Below the pieces are notes generated by a model. The model was not told the DNA's origin. It ran no database searches and saw only the letters and a list, made by a program, of their open reading frames with translations. The translations under genes were made by a program, and so were the position numbers. This document shows positions 7,719 to 16,696 of a stretch of 64,000 bases of DNA, piece after piece. This DNA comes from Streptomyces sp. NBRC 109706 (GTDB lineage: Bacteria; Actinomycetota; Actinomycetes; Streptomycetales; Streptomycetaceae). The DNA lies in assembly GCF_000974485.1 (NCBI RefSeq), contig NZ_BBOM01000010.1:310001-374000 (forward strand), written 5' to 3'. Every line of letters starts with the position of its first letter. The stretch's first letter is position 1.

Positions 7719-9078
7719 CCACGGTTCCTTCCAGGCTCTCCTGGTAGTCGGCGGCGGCCTGTGCGGGGTCGGTGCCGCCGATCACGGCGGCCGTCGCCTC
7801 CTGCAGCAGCACCGAGACCCGCGGATAGACGTCGAGCGCCGGCCGGTAGGAAGTGAGGGGCAGCACCTGCTCGTTGACAAAGGCGAGCATCGGATCGGCG
7901 CCCAGCACCCGCTCGTTGACATCGGTGCGGGCGGTGATCCTGGGATCGTCGCCGACCAGCGCGGTGAACGCGTCGGCCGAGTGCATGAAGGTCAGCAGCT
8001 CATGGGCGAGTTCGGACTGGTCACTGGCCGGGTTGACCACCCGGACATTGCCGCCCGAGGTGCTGACGAAGTCCTGTCCGCGCAGCCCCGAGCCGGGCTC
8101 GGCCGCCGGGATCAGGGCATAGCCGACGGCCTCGTCGCGGTCCGCCATGGGGGCGACCCCGTTGGCCGGGTTGACCACGCTGCGCCAGAAGTAGTCGCTC
8201 TCCACCAGGATGCCGATCTCGTTCGCGGCGAACTCCTCGAACGACTTGTCGCGGCCCTGGGTCTCCTGCTGCAGCTGGGGATCGCCCAGGCCCCGGCCGT
8301 AGATGTCGGCATAGAGGCCGAGGACCCGCTCCACGCCCGGCGTCGCGCCCGTCCAGGCGCCGTCGGCGGTGTGGATCTCCTCCCCGACGCCGGCCAGCAG
8401 CGGCAGCACCCCCTGCATGGTGGTGGCCTCGCCCATCGCGGAGCCGCCGTTGAGCTGGATCGGCGTCACCCCGTCCAGGGTGGCCAGCGCCTCGCCGGCG
8501 GCCAGGATCTCGTCCCAGCCGGTGGGCTGCCACTCCGTCGGCAGCCCGGCCTCGGCGAAGAGGTTCCGGTTGTAGAAGAGCACCCGGCCGTCGGTGCCGG
8601 CCGGGATCCCGTACAGCTCCCCCTCGAAGGTGCCCAACTCCTGGACGGCGTCCGGGATCTGCTCCCAGCCGTCCCAGGAGTCGCGGTCCGCGCCGGTGCC
8701 CGCGAGCGGTTCGACATAGCCGGCCTGGGCGAACTCCCCCAGCCAGATGCCGTCCAGCGTGTAGATGTCGGGGCCGGCCCCCGACTGGAGGTCGAGCGCC
8801 AGCCGCGACTTGTACTGCTCGTCGTCCACGCCGCTCGGCTCGAAGGAGACCTCGACGGAGACGCCCGCCGCCGCCTGCGCCGCCTCGAACTCCGGTATCA
8901 CCCACTGCTCGACCCAGTCGGCCTCCGCGGCGTTCTTGCCGTCGGCGATCGCGTTCATGGCGATGGTCAGCCGGACCGCTCCTCCGTCGCCTTCACCATC
9001 GGAACCACAGGCCGCCAGGCCCCCGGCCAGGGCCATCGCCCCGGTCAGCGCCACGACGCGTCTGGTCAGCACTCGCAT
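7696..9078 (-). CDS. Extracellular solute-binding lipoprotein of a sugar ABC importer
   Basis: 460 residues. The lipoprotein signal ends in AGGLAACGSD, with the lipid-modified Cys at about residue 24. The mature part has family 1 solute-binding features: AGPDIYTLDGIWLGEFAQAG, a GIPAGTDGRVLFYNRNLFAEAG segment and a long C-terminal helical region. The ATG has a good ribosome site, GAGGGG with 7-nt spacing. It is the first gene of the five-gene operon reading left to 3582. The ligand is not evident: there is no glycosidase in the operon, and the PHP protein hints at a phosphorylated or esterified sugar or polyol (inference). Confidence 0.9.
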   Translation of the reverse strand: MRVLTRRVVALTGAMALAGGLAACGSDGEGDGGAVRLTIAMNAIADGKNAAEADWVEQWVIPEFEAAQAAAGVSVEVSFEPSGVDDEQYKSRLALDLQSGAGPDIYTLDGIWLGEFAQAGYVEPLAGTGADRDSWDGWEQIPDAVQELGTFEGELYGIPAGTDGRVLFYNRNLFAEAGLPTEWQPTGWDEILAAGEALATLDGVTPIQLNGGSAMGEATTMQGVLPLLAGVGEEIHTADGAWTGATPGVERVLGLYADIYGRGLGDPQLQQETQGRDKSFEEFAANEIGILVESDYFWRSVVNPANGVAPMADRDEAVGYALIPAAEPGSGLRGQDFVSTSGGNVRVVNPASDQSELAHELLTFMHSADAFTALVGDDPRITARTDVNERVLGADPMLAFVNEQVLPLTSYRPALDVYPRVSVLLQEATAAVIGGTDPAQAAADYQESLEGTVDGDDVTP

Positions 9079-9185
9079 GAGTCATCCCCTCGTGAGGTTC
9101 GCTCCGTGAGCTTCGCTCCGGGAGAGTCGCATAGCGGTCAGGGGAGGTAAAGGGCCCGGTGGCCCAAGACTTTCCAGCTGACGAG

Positions 9186-9219
9186 CCGTCAATGTTTTGT
9201 TGTGCGGCGATGTTGACGG
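9186..9219. promoter_or_regulatory. Inverted repeat between divergent SBP operon and P450
   Basis: CCGTCAA and TTGACGG form perfect 7-bp arms 20 nt apart in the 288-bp divergent spacer. Each arm contains a TTGACG hexamer pointing towards one of the two genes, so the pair may be back-to-back -35 elements or an operator. No convincing -10 sequences were found. The rest of the spacer shows nothing else. Confidence 0.3.
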
Positions 9220-9366
9220 TGCGCCCGGTCGGCAACCTCGCCGAATCGGCGGAAAACCCCCCCTGCGGCGACGGATGCGGCACGCGCCCGCTGGGGAGAA
9301 TCCGGTGGGCGTGCGCCCCGGTGGTGGCGCCGGATGTCGGGACAACCCCTGTTGTGGAGGCGGCTG

Positions 9367-10596
9367 ATGAGCCAATCCGAGCCCGTGACCCTGGATCCGA
9401 CGGGCGCCGATCGGCACGCCGAGGGCGCCGCGTTACACGCCGGCGGGCCCGCCGTGCTGGTCGATCTGCTGGGCGTCACCGCCTGGGCGGTCAACGACCC
9501 CGATCTGCTGCGGCAGTTGCTCACGGACGACCGGGTCTCCAAGGATCCCGATCAGCACTGGCCGCCGTACCCGGAGAAGATCGTCGGCCAGTGGCCGCTC
9601 GATCTGTGGGTCTCCGTGGAGAACATGTTCACCGCCTACGGCAAGGACCACCGCAGGCTGCGCCGCCTCGTCGCCCCCGCCTTCGCCGCCCGCCGGGTCA
9701 ACGCGCTCCTGCCCCGCGTCCGGGTGATCGCCGACGAGCTGATGGACGCCATCGCGGCCGCGCCCAGGGACGAGCCGGTGGACCTGCGGGAGTACCTCGC
9801 CTATCCGCTGCCGGTCCGGGTGATCAGCGAACTGATGGGCCTGCCGGAGGAGTTGGCCGGCGACTTCCGCAGAACGGTGTACGGCATCTTCGACACCACG
9901 CTCGACATCGAACAGGCCACCGCCAACAACGTCGAACTGCGCGAGCTGTTGCGCTCCGTGGTCGCGGACAAGCGCGCCGATCCGGGCGACGACATGACGT
10001 CGGTGCTGATCGCCGCCAGGGACGAGGAGGGCGACGGCTCCGTTCTCACCGAGGAGGAGCTGGTCGACACCCTGATGCTGGTGATCAGCGCGGGCCATGA
10101 GACCACCACCAACCTGCTGGACCAGGCGGTCACCGCGCTGTTGACGCACCCGGAGCAGCTGGCGCTGGTGCGCGCCGGGAAGGTCGGCTGGGGCGATGTG
10201 ATCGAGGAGACGCTGCGCTTCGAGGCCCCGGTCGCCTATCTGCCGCTGCGGTTCGCCGTCTCCGACATCCCGCTGCCCGGCGGCGTCGTCATCCGGCAGG
10301 GCGATCCGATCCTGGCGGCCTACGCGGCGGCCGGCCGCCACCCCCGGATCCACGGGGGGAGCGCGGACCGCTTCGACATCACCCGCGTCAACAAGGAGCA
10401 TCTGGCGTTCGGCCACGGCGCGCACTTCTGCCTGGGCGCCCCGCTGGCCAGGGCGGAGGCCGCCATCGCGCTGCCGGCGCTCTTCGACCGCTTCCCCGAC
10501 CTCCGACTCGCCGTCCCCGCCGAGGAGTTGCACCCCACCCCCAGCATGATCTCCAACGGGCACCAGACGCTGCCGGTCTACCCGCACCCGGCCTGA
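9367..10596 (+). CDS. Cytochrome P450
   Basis: 409 residues from the ATG behind GGAGG (9356-9360, 6-nt spacing); an in-frame ATG at 9334 lacks such a site. All P450 landmarks are present: I-helix AGHETT (242-247), K-helix ExxR (E281, R284), and heme loop FGHGAHFCLG with the proximal ligand Cys355. It is a soluble class I bacterial P450 that needs a ferredoxin partner, and none is encoded next to it. It stands alone between two transport operons, so its substrate is unknown. The N-terminus (HAGGPAVLVDLLGVTAWAV) resembles actinomycete P450s annotated as CYP107-like, but I do not assign a family number. Confidence 0.95.
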   Translation: MSQSEPVTLDPTGADRHAEGAALHAGGPAVLVDLLGVTAWAVNDPDLLRQLLTDDRVSKDPDQHWPPYPEKIVGQWPLDLWVSVENMFTAYGKDHRRLRRLVAPAFAARRVNALLPRVRVIADELMDAIAAAPRDEPVDLREYLAYPLPVRVISELMGLPEELAGDFRRTVYGIFDTTLDIEQATANNVELRELLRSVVADKRADPGDDMTSVLIAARDEEGDGSVLTEEELVDTLMLVISAGHETTTNLLDQAVTALLTHPEQLALVRAGKVGWGDVIEETLRFEAPVAYLPLRFAVSDIPLPGGVVIRQGDPILAAYAAAGRHPRIHGGSADRFDITRVNKEHLAFGHGAHFCLGAPLARAEAAIALPALFDRFPDLRLAVPAEELHPTPSMISNGHQTLPVYPHPA

Positions 10597-10612
10597 CCGG
10601 CCGGCTCGCGCG

Positions 10613-10638
10613 CGCTGGCGCGGGGCGCGCGTCCAGCG
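10613..10638. terminator. Possible hairpin between convergent P450 and ABC ATPase genes
   Basis: CGCTGGCGCG pairs with CGCG-t-CCAGCG (one bulged T) around a 5-nt loop in the 70-bp convergent gap. It is the only structured element there. Confidence 0.45.
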
Positions 10639-10666
10639 TCTCACGCGCCCTCCGAGGGGCCCTCGG

Positions 10667-11530
10667 CTACGCCTCCACCGCCGGGAGCACCCGGCCCGCG
10701 CCCTCGACGGGGTGGCGGGCGTGTGGCACCACCATGGGGGTCAGGGTGTGCGGGTCGGGGACGATATCGCAGGCGAGGCCGAAGACGTCGGCGACCAGTT
10801 CGGCCGTCATCACCTCGGCCGGCGGCCCCTGGGCGACCAGCCGCCCGTCGTGCATCACCACCAGATGGGTGGCGAACCTGGCGGCCTGGTTGAGATCGTG
10901 CAGCACCGCCACCACGGTGCGGCCCTCGCGGTGCAACTCGGCGCACAGCTCCAGCAGTTCGTACTGGTGGGCCACGTCGAGGAAGGTGGTGGGCTCGTCC
11001 AGCAGCAGCAGATCGGTCTGTTGGGCCAGCACCATCGCGATCCACACCCGTTGCCGCTGGCCACCGGAGAGTTCGCCGACCCTGGCGTCGCCGAGTTCGG
11101 TCAGCCCGGTGCGCTCCAGGGCGAACGAGATGGCCGTGTCGTCGTCCGGCGACCACTGCCGCAGCAGGGTGTGGTGCGGGTAGCGGCCGCGTCGGACCAG
11201 GCCCCGGACGCTGATGCCCTCGGGCGCGATGGGGCTCTGCGGCAGCAACGCGATCTGCCGGGCGACCTCCTTGCCCCGATAGGAGTGCAGGTCGGCGCCG
11301 TTGAGGAGGATCCGTCCCGACTCCGGCTTGACCGACCGGGCCAGGGCCTTGACCAGGGTGGACTTCCCGCAGCCGTTGGGCCCGATGATCATGGTGAGTT
11401 CGCCCTGGGGGATGTCCAGGCTGAGGTCCTTGACGACCGGTGGGCCGCCGCCGTAGGAGATCGTCACCTCGTGTGCGGCGAGGCCCTTCTCGGCGGGTGC
11501 CGCCTCGTCCGTCCGCTCCTGGGTCGTCAC
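10667..11530 (-). CDS. Ferric-siderophore ABC importer ATP-binding protein (FecE type)
   Basis: 287 residues from a GTG that overlaps the permease stop by 4 bp (GTGA) and follows AAAGGGG. An ATG 18 bp upstream (11548) is possible but poorly placed for a ribosome site. Walker A is GPNGCGKST, signature LSGGQRQR, Walker B LLLLDEPTTFLD, and the H-loop VLHDLNQA, all diagnostic of FepC/FecE/FhuC ATPases. It powers the two FecCD permeases upstream. With the binding lipoprotein at 13690 and its iron box, it forms an iron-siderophore uptake operon. Confidence 0.93.
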   Translation of the reverse strand: MTTQERTDEAAPAEKGLAAHEVTISYGGGPPVVKDLSLDIPQGELTMIIGPNGCGKSTLVKALARSVKPESGRILLNGADLHSYRGKEVARQIALLPQSPIAPEGISVRGLVRRGRYPHHTLLRQWSPDDDTAISFALERTGLTELGDARVGELSGGQRQRVWIAMVLAQQTDLLLLDEPTTFLDVAHQYELLELCAELHREGRTVVAVLHDLNQAARFATHLVVMHDGRLVAQGPPAEVMTAELVADVFGLACDIVPDPHTLTPMVVPHARHPVEGAGRVLPAVEA

Positions 11531-12615
11531 AGTCGCCCCTTTCTCCATTCCCGGGTCAGCAGATAGCCGAGGTAGATGCCGCCGATGGCCATGGTGTAGA
11601 CCCCGACGGGCAGCCTGTCCTCCAACGGCAGCTGCTGGGCGGCCAGATCGGCCGAGACCAGCAGCAGTGCGCCCATCAGCGCGGAGAGCGTGAGATGGGC
11701 GCCCCAGGCGCCGGTGAGCCGGCGCACGATCTGGGGCGCGGTGAGCGCGATGAAGGAGACCGGCCCCGCGACGCTGATCGCGCCGGCCGACAGCAGCACC
11801 GAGAGCACCACGGCCTGCGCCCTGGTGCGCTTCGGCTCACCGCCCAGCGCGGCGGCCAGCTCGTCGCCCATCTCGCCGATGTCGAGACGGCGGGCCAGCA
11901 GCCAGGTCAGCGGCACCAGCACCAGCAGCACCAGGCCGATGGTCCTGGCGTCGTCCCAGGACTTGGCGGCCAGGCTGCCGCTGACATAGGAGGCCAGCGC
12001 GGTGGCCCGGTCCCGTTCGACGGCGTAGACCACGTACTGGATGATCGCGACGGCGATCGCCGCCACCCCGATACCGGCGACGATCAGCCGTCCCGGATCG
12101 CGGAATCCGGTGCCGGTGGCGAAGTACACCAGGGTGACCGCCGCCAGCGCGCCGATCAGCGCGCCGAGCGACACCGGGATGGTGCCCGGCAGCCTCAGCG
12201 CCACCACGGCGGCGCCCGCGCCGGCGCCGGCGCTCAGGCCGATGACATCGGGGCTGCCCAGCGGATTGCGGGTGACGGACTGGAAGAGCGCGCCCGACAG
12301 GCCGAGCGCGGCGCCGGCGCCGATGGCGACGGTCAGCCGGGGGCCGCGCAGCCGGTCCAGGACGAACAGCTCCTTGCCCTCGGCGCCGCCGGTCAGCGCG
12401 GTGGGCAACTGGCCCAGCGGGATGCCGAGTCGGCCCATGCTCAGGGTCGCGACGCCGGCGACGACGATCAGCAGCACCGTGACGGCGGCGGCCAGCACGG
12501 AGGCGCGTCCCACCGGCACGGCCAGCCAGCGGCCGACCACCAGCATGTCGCGGGGCCGGTGGGACGTCCGGGCGGCGGGGCGCTCGTCGATCTTCCCGGT
12601 CGGTTGCCCGGTCAT
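11527..12615 (-). CDS. FecCD-family siderophore permease (second subunit)
   Basis: 362 residues. A hydrophilic start of about 30 residues is followed by about ten membrane segments in the FecCD/BtuC pattern, with GxxLGLSGALFQSVTRNPLGSPDVIG and LGGEPKRTRAQAV. These match the conserved QxxxRNPLxxPxxLG and cytoplasmic coupling regions. The ATG overlaps the stop of the first permease gene by 4 bp (ATGA), fixing the start at 12615. It forms a heterodimer with the neighbour at 12612-13661, as is normal for two-gene FecCD systems. Confidence 0.93.
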   Translation of the reverse strand: MTGQPTGKIDERPAARTSHRPRDMLVVGRWLAVPVGRASVLAAAVTVLLIVVAGVATLSMGRLGIPLGQLPTALTGGAEGKELFVLDRLRGPRLTVAIGAGAALGLSGALFQSVTRNPLGSPDVIGLSAGAGAGAAVVALRLPGTIPVSLGALIGALAAVTLVYFATGTGFRDPGRLIVAGIGVAAIAVAIIQYVVYAVERDRATALASYVSGSLAAKSWDDARTIGLVLLVLVPLTWLLARRLDIGEMGDELAAALGGEPKRTRAQAVVLSVLLSAGAISVAGPVSFIALTAPQIVRRLTGAWGAHLTLSALMGALLLVSADLAAQQLPLEDRLPVGVYTMAIGGIYLGYLLTREWRKGRL

Positions 12616-13661
12616 GCGTTCCCCCTCATCCGGCGCACCACCAGGAGCAGCACGGGCGCCCCCACCAACGCGGTGACCACGCCGACCGGCAGCTCCTGGG
12701 GCCGCAGGGCGAGCCGGCCGATGACATCGGCGCACAGCAGCAGGGTGGGCCCGACCAGCGCGGAGAACGCCAGCTGGAGCCGGAAGTCGATGCCGACCAG
12801 GGCCCGCACGATATGCGGAACGGCCAGGCCCACAAAGGCGATCGGGCCGACGGCGGCCGTCGCCGCGGCGCAGAGCAGGGTGGCGGCGAGCAGACCGCCG
12901 GCCCGGGTGAGCGTCGGGTTGGCGCCCAACGCGCGGGCCGACTCGTCGCCCAGCGCCAGGGTGTTGAGGCCGGCGGCGACCACGGCGGCCAGCACCAGTC
13001 CGATGATCGCGAACGGCAGCACGGAGCGGAACACCTCGAAGTTCCGGCCGCCGAGCGAGCCCACCACCCAGACCCGGGTGGTGTCGAAGACCAGCGGTTT
13101 GCTGAGCGTCACGGCCTGGATATAGGCGCCGAGCACGGCCGAGACCACGGCGCCGGCCAGCACCAGCCGCACCAGTCCCGCGCTCGCCCCGGCCGAGCCG
13201 ACGGCGTAGACCAGCAGGCCGGCGATCAGCGCGCCGGGCAGCGCCCACCAGACGGCGCCGGCCCGACCGCTCGCGCCCAGGAACGCGGTGGCGGTGACCA
13301 CCCCGGCCGAGGCGCCGGCGTTGATGCCCAACAGCCCGGGATCGGCCAGCGGGTTGCGGGTGATGCCCTGCATCAGGGTGCCGCCGACGGCCAGGCCGAT
13401 GCCCGCCAGGATCCCCAACGCGGTGCGCGGGTAACGGCTTTCGACCACGGTCTCGATATAGGGGTCGGGGTCCCCGAAGAGCACGGCGAACACGTCGCCG
13501 AGCGAGGTGGTCCTGCTGCCGAAGACGACGCTCGCCAGCGCGGCGAGCGTGAGGGCGAGCAGCCCGAGGAACCCGAGGAGGAGGAAGCGGAGCAGCCGGG
13601 TGGGGCGGGCACTGTTGGTGCCCGCCCCACCCGACGTGTGCTTCGTCAGGGTGACGGTCAT
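12612..13661 (-). CDS. FecCD-family siderophore permease (first subunit)
   Basis: 349 residues with about ten membrane segments. The conserved LMQGITRNPLADPGLLGINAGAS block lies near residue 95. The helix 6-7 coupling loop LGDESARALGANP and the C-terminal FVGLAVPHIVRALVGID match FecD/FepD proteins. It follows the siderophore-binding protein gene by 28 bp and overlaps the next permease by 4 bp. The ribosome site is weak, so translation may depend on the upstream gene. Confidence 0.92.
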   Translation of the reverse strand: MTVTLTKHTSGGAGTNSARPTRLLRFLLLGFLGLLALTLAALASVVFGSRTTSLGDVFAVLFGDPDPYIETVVESRYPRTALGILAGIGLAVGGTLMQGITRNPLADPGLLGINAGASAGVVTATAFLGASGRAGAVWWALPGALIAGLLVYAVGSAGASAGLVRLVLAGAVVSAVLGAYIQAVTLSKPLVFDTTRVWVVGSLGGRNFEVFRSVLPFAIIGLVLAAVVAAGLNTLALGDESARALGANPTLTRAGGLLAATLLCAAATAAVGPIAFVGLAVPHIVRALVGIDFRLQLAFSALVGPTLLLCADVIGRLALRPQELPVGVVTALVGAPVLLLVVRRMRGNA

Positions 13662-13689
13662 CGCGTGAGCGCTGCCTCGATCGGGACGG

Positions 13690-14769
13690 TCAGTCGTCGA
13701 GGGTGGTGAGGGCCTCGTCGATCAGCGGCAGATAGCGGTCGATGCTCCACGGCACGGTCAGCGGGTTGATGATCGAGGAGGCGGTGACAAACGGGGTGTC
13801 GTCGCTGGCCACGACGCCGCCGCGGGCCACGGCCGGGATGGCGGCGTAGAGCGGCTGGGCCTCGGTCTCCCGCCGCGTCTCCTCGTCGGTGTAGAAGGTG
13901 AACACCAGATCGCTGTCGTTGAGCTTGTCGGCGTTCTCCAGGCCGATCAGGGCGGAGTCGGTGCCCTCCAGCTCCTCGAACTCGTTGACCACGGGGTCGA
14001 TGGTCAGGCCGAGCGAGGTGACCATCTCGACCCGCTGCTCCTCGGGCAGGAAGACGCCCAGGCTGCCGGGTTCGGCGGTGTAGATGTAGGAGAAGGTGAC
14101 GCCCTCGTACTCGGGGCGGGTCTCGGCGGCGGCGGCCAGCTGGTCCCTGATGTCGCCGATCAGCACCTCGGCCTGGTCGGGCTGGCCGAGCGCGGTGGCT
14201 ATCAGCTCGATCTGCTCGTCCCAGTTGGTGGACCAGGGCAGGTCGGGGTAGGCCACGGTGGGCGCGATGTCGTTGAGGATGTCGAACTGGTCCTGGCTGA
14301 TGCCCGACCAGGCGGCCAGGATCACGTCCGGCTCCAGTTCGAGGATGGTGTCGAAGTCGATGTCCTCGCCGCCGGCGAACTGCGTGGGCAGCTCGTCGCC
14401 CCGTTCGGTCACCGCCTCGTGGATCCAGGGCAGATAGCCCGTCTCGTCGCTGCCCCACTCGTAGGACTCGATGCCCACCGGGGTGTTGCCCAGGGCGATG
14501 GCGGTCTCGGCCGAGCCCTGGCCGAGGGTGACCACCCGCTGGGGCTGCTCGGTGATCTCGGCCTCGCCGAGCGCGCTCTCGATGGTGACGGGGAACGCCT
14601 CGGCGCCGCCCCCACCGCCGGTTTCGGACGAGGAGTCCGAGGACGCGTCGTCGTCCGCGTCGTCCGAGTCGTCCGACGAGGAGCAGCCGCTGAGCACCAG
14701 CGCGGCGGCGGTGGCTGCGGCGGCGAGAGCGACGCTGTGACGGCGCGCACGGGGGAGGTAGGACGGCAT
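13690..14769 (-). CDS. Iron-siderophore binding lipoprotein
   Basis: 359 residues. Signal peptide with lipobox LVLSGCSSS, then an acidic Ser/Asp linker and a periplasmic-binding-protein fold of the FecB/FepB cluster. Recognisable blocks are ITEQPQRVVTLGQGSAETAIAL, ELEPDVILAAWSGISQDQFD and PDLPWSTNWDEQ near the middle. AAGGAAC precedes the ATG at a suitable distance. The gene heads the four-gene operon and lies directly behind a DmdR/IdeR-like iron box, so it should be derepressed when iron is scarce. The siderophore type cannot be told from sequence alone. Confidence 0.92.
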   Translation of the reverse strand: MPSYLPRARRHSVALAAAATAAALVLSGCSSSDDSDDADDDASSDSSSETGGGGGAEAFPVTIESALGEAEITEQPQRVVTLGQGSAETAIALGNTPVGIESYEWGSDETGYLPWIHEAVTERGDELPTQFAGGEDIDFDTILELEPDVILAAWSGISQDQFDILNDIAPTVAYPDLPWSTNWDEQIELIATALGQPDQAEVLIGDIRDQLAAAAETRPEYEGVTFSYIYTAEPGSLGVFLPEEQRVEMVTSLGLTIDPVVNEFEELEGTDSALIGLENADKLNDSDLVFTFYTDEETRRETEAQPLYAAIPAVARGGVVASDDTPFVTASSIINPLTVPWSIDRYLPLIDEALTTLDD

Positions 14770-14809
14770 GGACGTTCCTTTGTCTCGTAGCGGACCCGAG
14801 GAGGATAGC

Positions 14810-14828
14810 TTAGGTAAGCCTAAGTTTA
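14810..14828. promoter_or_regulatory. Iron box (DmdR1/IdeR type) before the siderophore uptake operon
   Basis: TTAGGTAAGCCTAAGTTTA matches the DtxR-family consensus TWAGGTWAGSCTWACCTWA at 17 of 19 positions. It sits 41 bp upstream of the binding-lipoprotein ATG, where an Fe2+-loaded repressor would cover the promoter. Confidence 0.85.
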
Positions 14829-14982
14829 GCCATGTTCCCGCCCCCCGGGACCACCGGGCCACCCCCTGGAGTCGACCCGCTCCGCACCGAACCCGCCACC
14901 CCCGTCCGGCGGATGACGTCGACCCGCCCCCGCCGGCCGGCAACACCGGGCGACGGAAGGCGGGTTGACGGATACCCGTGGG

Positions 14983-16575
14983 TCAGGACTTCGCGAACGA
15001 GGGCTCGGCGGCCGGCTCATCCGGCTCGGCCGCCGGCTCCAGGTCCAGGCTGTCCCGCAGTCTGGTCGCGCTGAGGAAGAGGGTCGCCACCAGGCCGACC
15101 ACCGCGATGGCCGCCGAGATCAGGAAGATATGGCCGGTCGCGTCGCCATAGGCGCCCCGGACGATCTCCTGGACGGGCCCCGGCATCGCCGCCACATTGA
15201 GCGTGGAGGCGTCCGCGTCCCCGCCCGAGGGATCGATACCGGCGGCGGAGAGCCCCTGGGCGATCTTGGTGCTCACCTGGTTGGCGAGCACGGCGCCCAG
15301 CACCGACACCCCGATGGTGCCGCCGAGGGAACGGAAGAACGTGATCGCGCCACTGGCCGCGCCGACCTCGTGCAACGAGACGGTGTTCTGCACCACCAGC
15401 AGCAGGTTCTGCATCGACGCGCCGACGCCCACGCCGACCAGGAACATCCCGATGCCGACAAAGACCAGCGAGGTGGTGTGGTCGATGGTGGACAGGGCCG
15501 CGAAGCCCACCGCCAGGACGACCACGCCGCCGACGATATACGGCTTGACCTTGCCCGTCCTGGACACCAGCCGACCGGCCACGGCGGCGCTGATCAGCAC
15601 GCCGAGCATCAGCGGGATGGTGAGCAGCCCGGCCTCGGTGGGCGAGTAACCGCGCCCGGTCTGGAAGTACTGCCCCAGGAAGACGGCGCCGCCGAACATC
15701 GCCATGCCCACCGAGGCGCTGGCGACGATCGCCAGGGCCGGGTCCCTGCGGCGCACCACGTGCACCGGCACGATGGGCTCCCTGACCCGGACCTCGACCC
15801 AGACGGCGACGATCCCGAGCAGCACGCTGGAGCCCAGCAGGGCGCCCGTCTGCCAGGACACCCAGGCGAACTCGTTGTTGACGAAGGTCACCCAGAGCAA
15901 CAGCAGGCTGACGCTGACAGCGATCAGCGAGGCACCGAGGTAGTCCACCTTGACGTCGGGGCGGCGCACCTCGTCCAGCCGGAGCGTGCGGGAGAGCAGC
16001 ACCAGGGCGAGCAGGGTGAAGGGGACGCCGATGAAGAAGCACCAGCGCCAGCCGAGCCAGGACACATCGGTGATCGCGCCGCCCAGCAGCGGCCCGCCGA
16101 CGGTGGCGACGGCCATGACCCCGCCGAGGTAGCCGTTGTAGCGGCCCCGCTCCTTGGGCGTGACCATCGCCGCGATGATCACCTGGACCAGCACCTGGAG
16201 GGCGCCGAGGCCCAGCCCCTGCACCGCCCTGAAGCCGATCAACTGGCCGGTGTTCTGCGCGAACCCGCAGGCCAGCGAGGAGAGGGTGAAGATCAGGATG
16301 CCGACCTGCAGCAACAGCTTCTTGCTGAACAGGTCCGCCAGCTTGCCCCAGATCGGCGTGGACGCGGTGGACGTCAACAGGGTGGCGGTGACCACCCAGG
16401 TGTACTGGGACTGCGTGCCGTTGAGCGAGCCGATGATCTGGGGCAGGGCCACCGAGACGATCGTGGAACTGATCATCGCCATGAACAGGACGATGAACAG
16501 CCCGCTCATGGCCCGCAGGACATGGCGATGATCCATCGGCGCGCCCTTCGGCTGCGCGACGGTTGTTGCGCTCAC
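14983..16575 (-). CDS. DHA2-family (EmrB/QacA-type) 14-TM drug exporter
   Basis: 530 residues from a GTG preceded by GGAGGT with good spacing; the later in-frame ATG (MDHRHVLRAMSG) is an alternative. About 14 membrane segments are visible. The N-terminal repeat has the antiporter motif LPQIIGSLNGTQSQYTWVV and the motif A loop WGKLADLFSKKLLLQVG. Motif C-like GPLLGGAITD lies in helix 5. The family exports drugs or other small molecules using the proton gradient. A TetR gene is divergently placed 121 bp away and probably represses it. Confidence 0.92.
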   Translation of the reverse strand: MSATTVAQPKGAPMDHRHVLRAMSGLFIVLFMAMISSTIVSVALPQIIGSLNGTQSQYTWVVTATLLTSTASTPIWGKLADLFSKKLLLQVGILIFTLSSLACGFAQNTGQLIGFRAVQGLGLGALQVLVQVIIAAMVTPKERGRYNGYLGGVMAVATVGGPLLGGAITDVSWLGWRWCFFIGVPFTLLALVLLSRTLRLDEVRRPDVKVDYLGASLIAVSVSLLLLWVTFVNNEFAWVSWQTGALLGSSVLLGIVAVWVEVRVREPIVPVHVVRRRDPALAIVASASVGMAMFGGAVFLGQYFQTGRGYSPTEAGLLTIPLMLGVLISAAVAGRLVSRTGKVKPYIVGGVVVLAVGFAALSTIDHTTSLVFVGIGMFLVGVGVGASMQNLLLVVQNTVSLHEVGAASGAITFFRSLGGTIGVSVLGAVLANQVSTKIAQGLSAAGIDPSGGDADASTLNVAAMPGPVQEIVRGAYGDATGHIFLISAAIAVVGLVATLFLSATRLRDSLDLEPAAEPDEPAAEPSFAKS

Positions 16576-16616
16576 GCGCGACCTCCAGCAGAGACGTTCG
16601 AGGGAGACCGATTCAC

Positions 16617-16628
16617 TGTACATGCACA
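16617..16628. promoter_or_regulatory. Probable TetR operator over the exporter promoter
   Basis: TGTACATGCACA is a 10-of-12 palindrome in the 121-bp divergent spacer. It overlaps a TACAGT -10 element (16615-16620, minus strand) of the exporter gene. A repressor bound here would block that promoter. The assignment rests on position only. Confidence 0.45.
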
Positions 16629-16696
16629 TTGGGCATAATTGCGCAGAGGGTAATTTTGCTCACCAGGCAGAAACGCGCGAGTAGGATCACGGAGTC

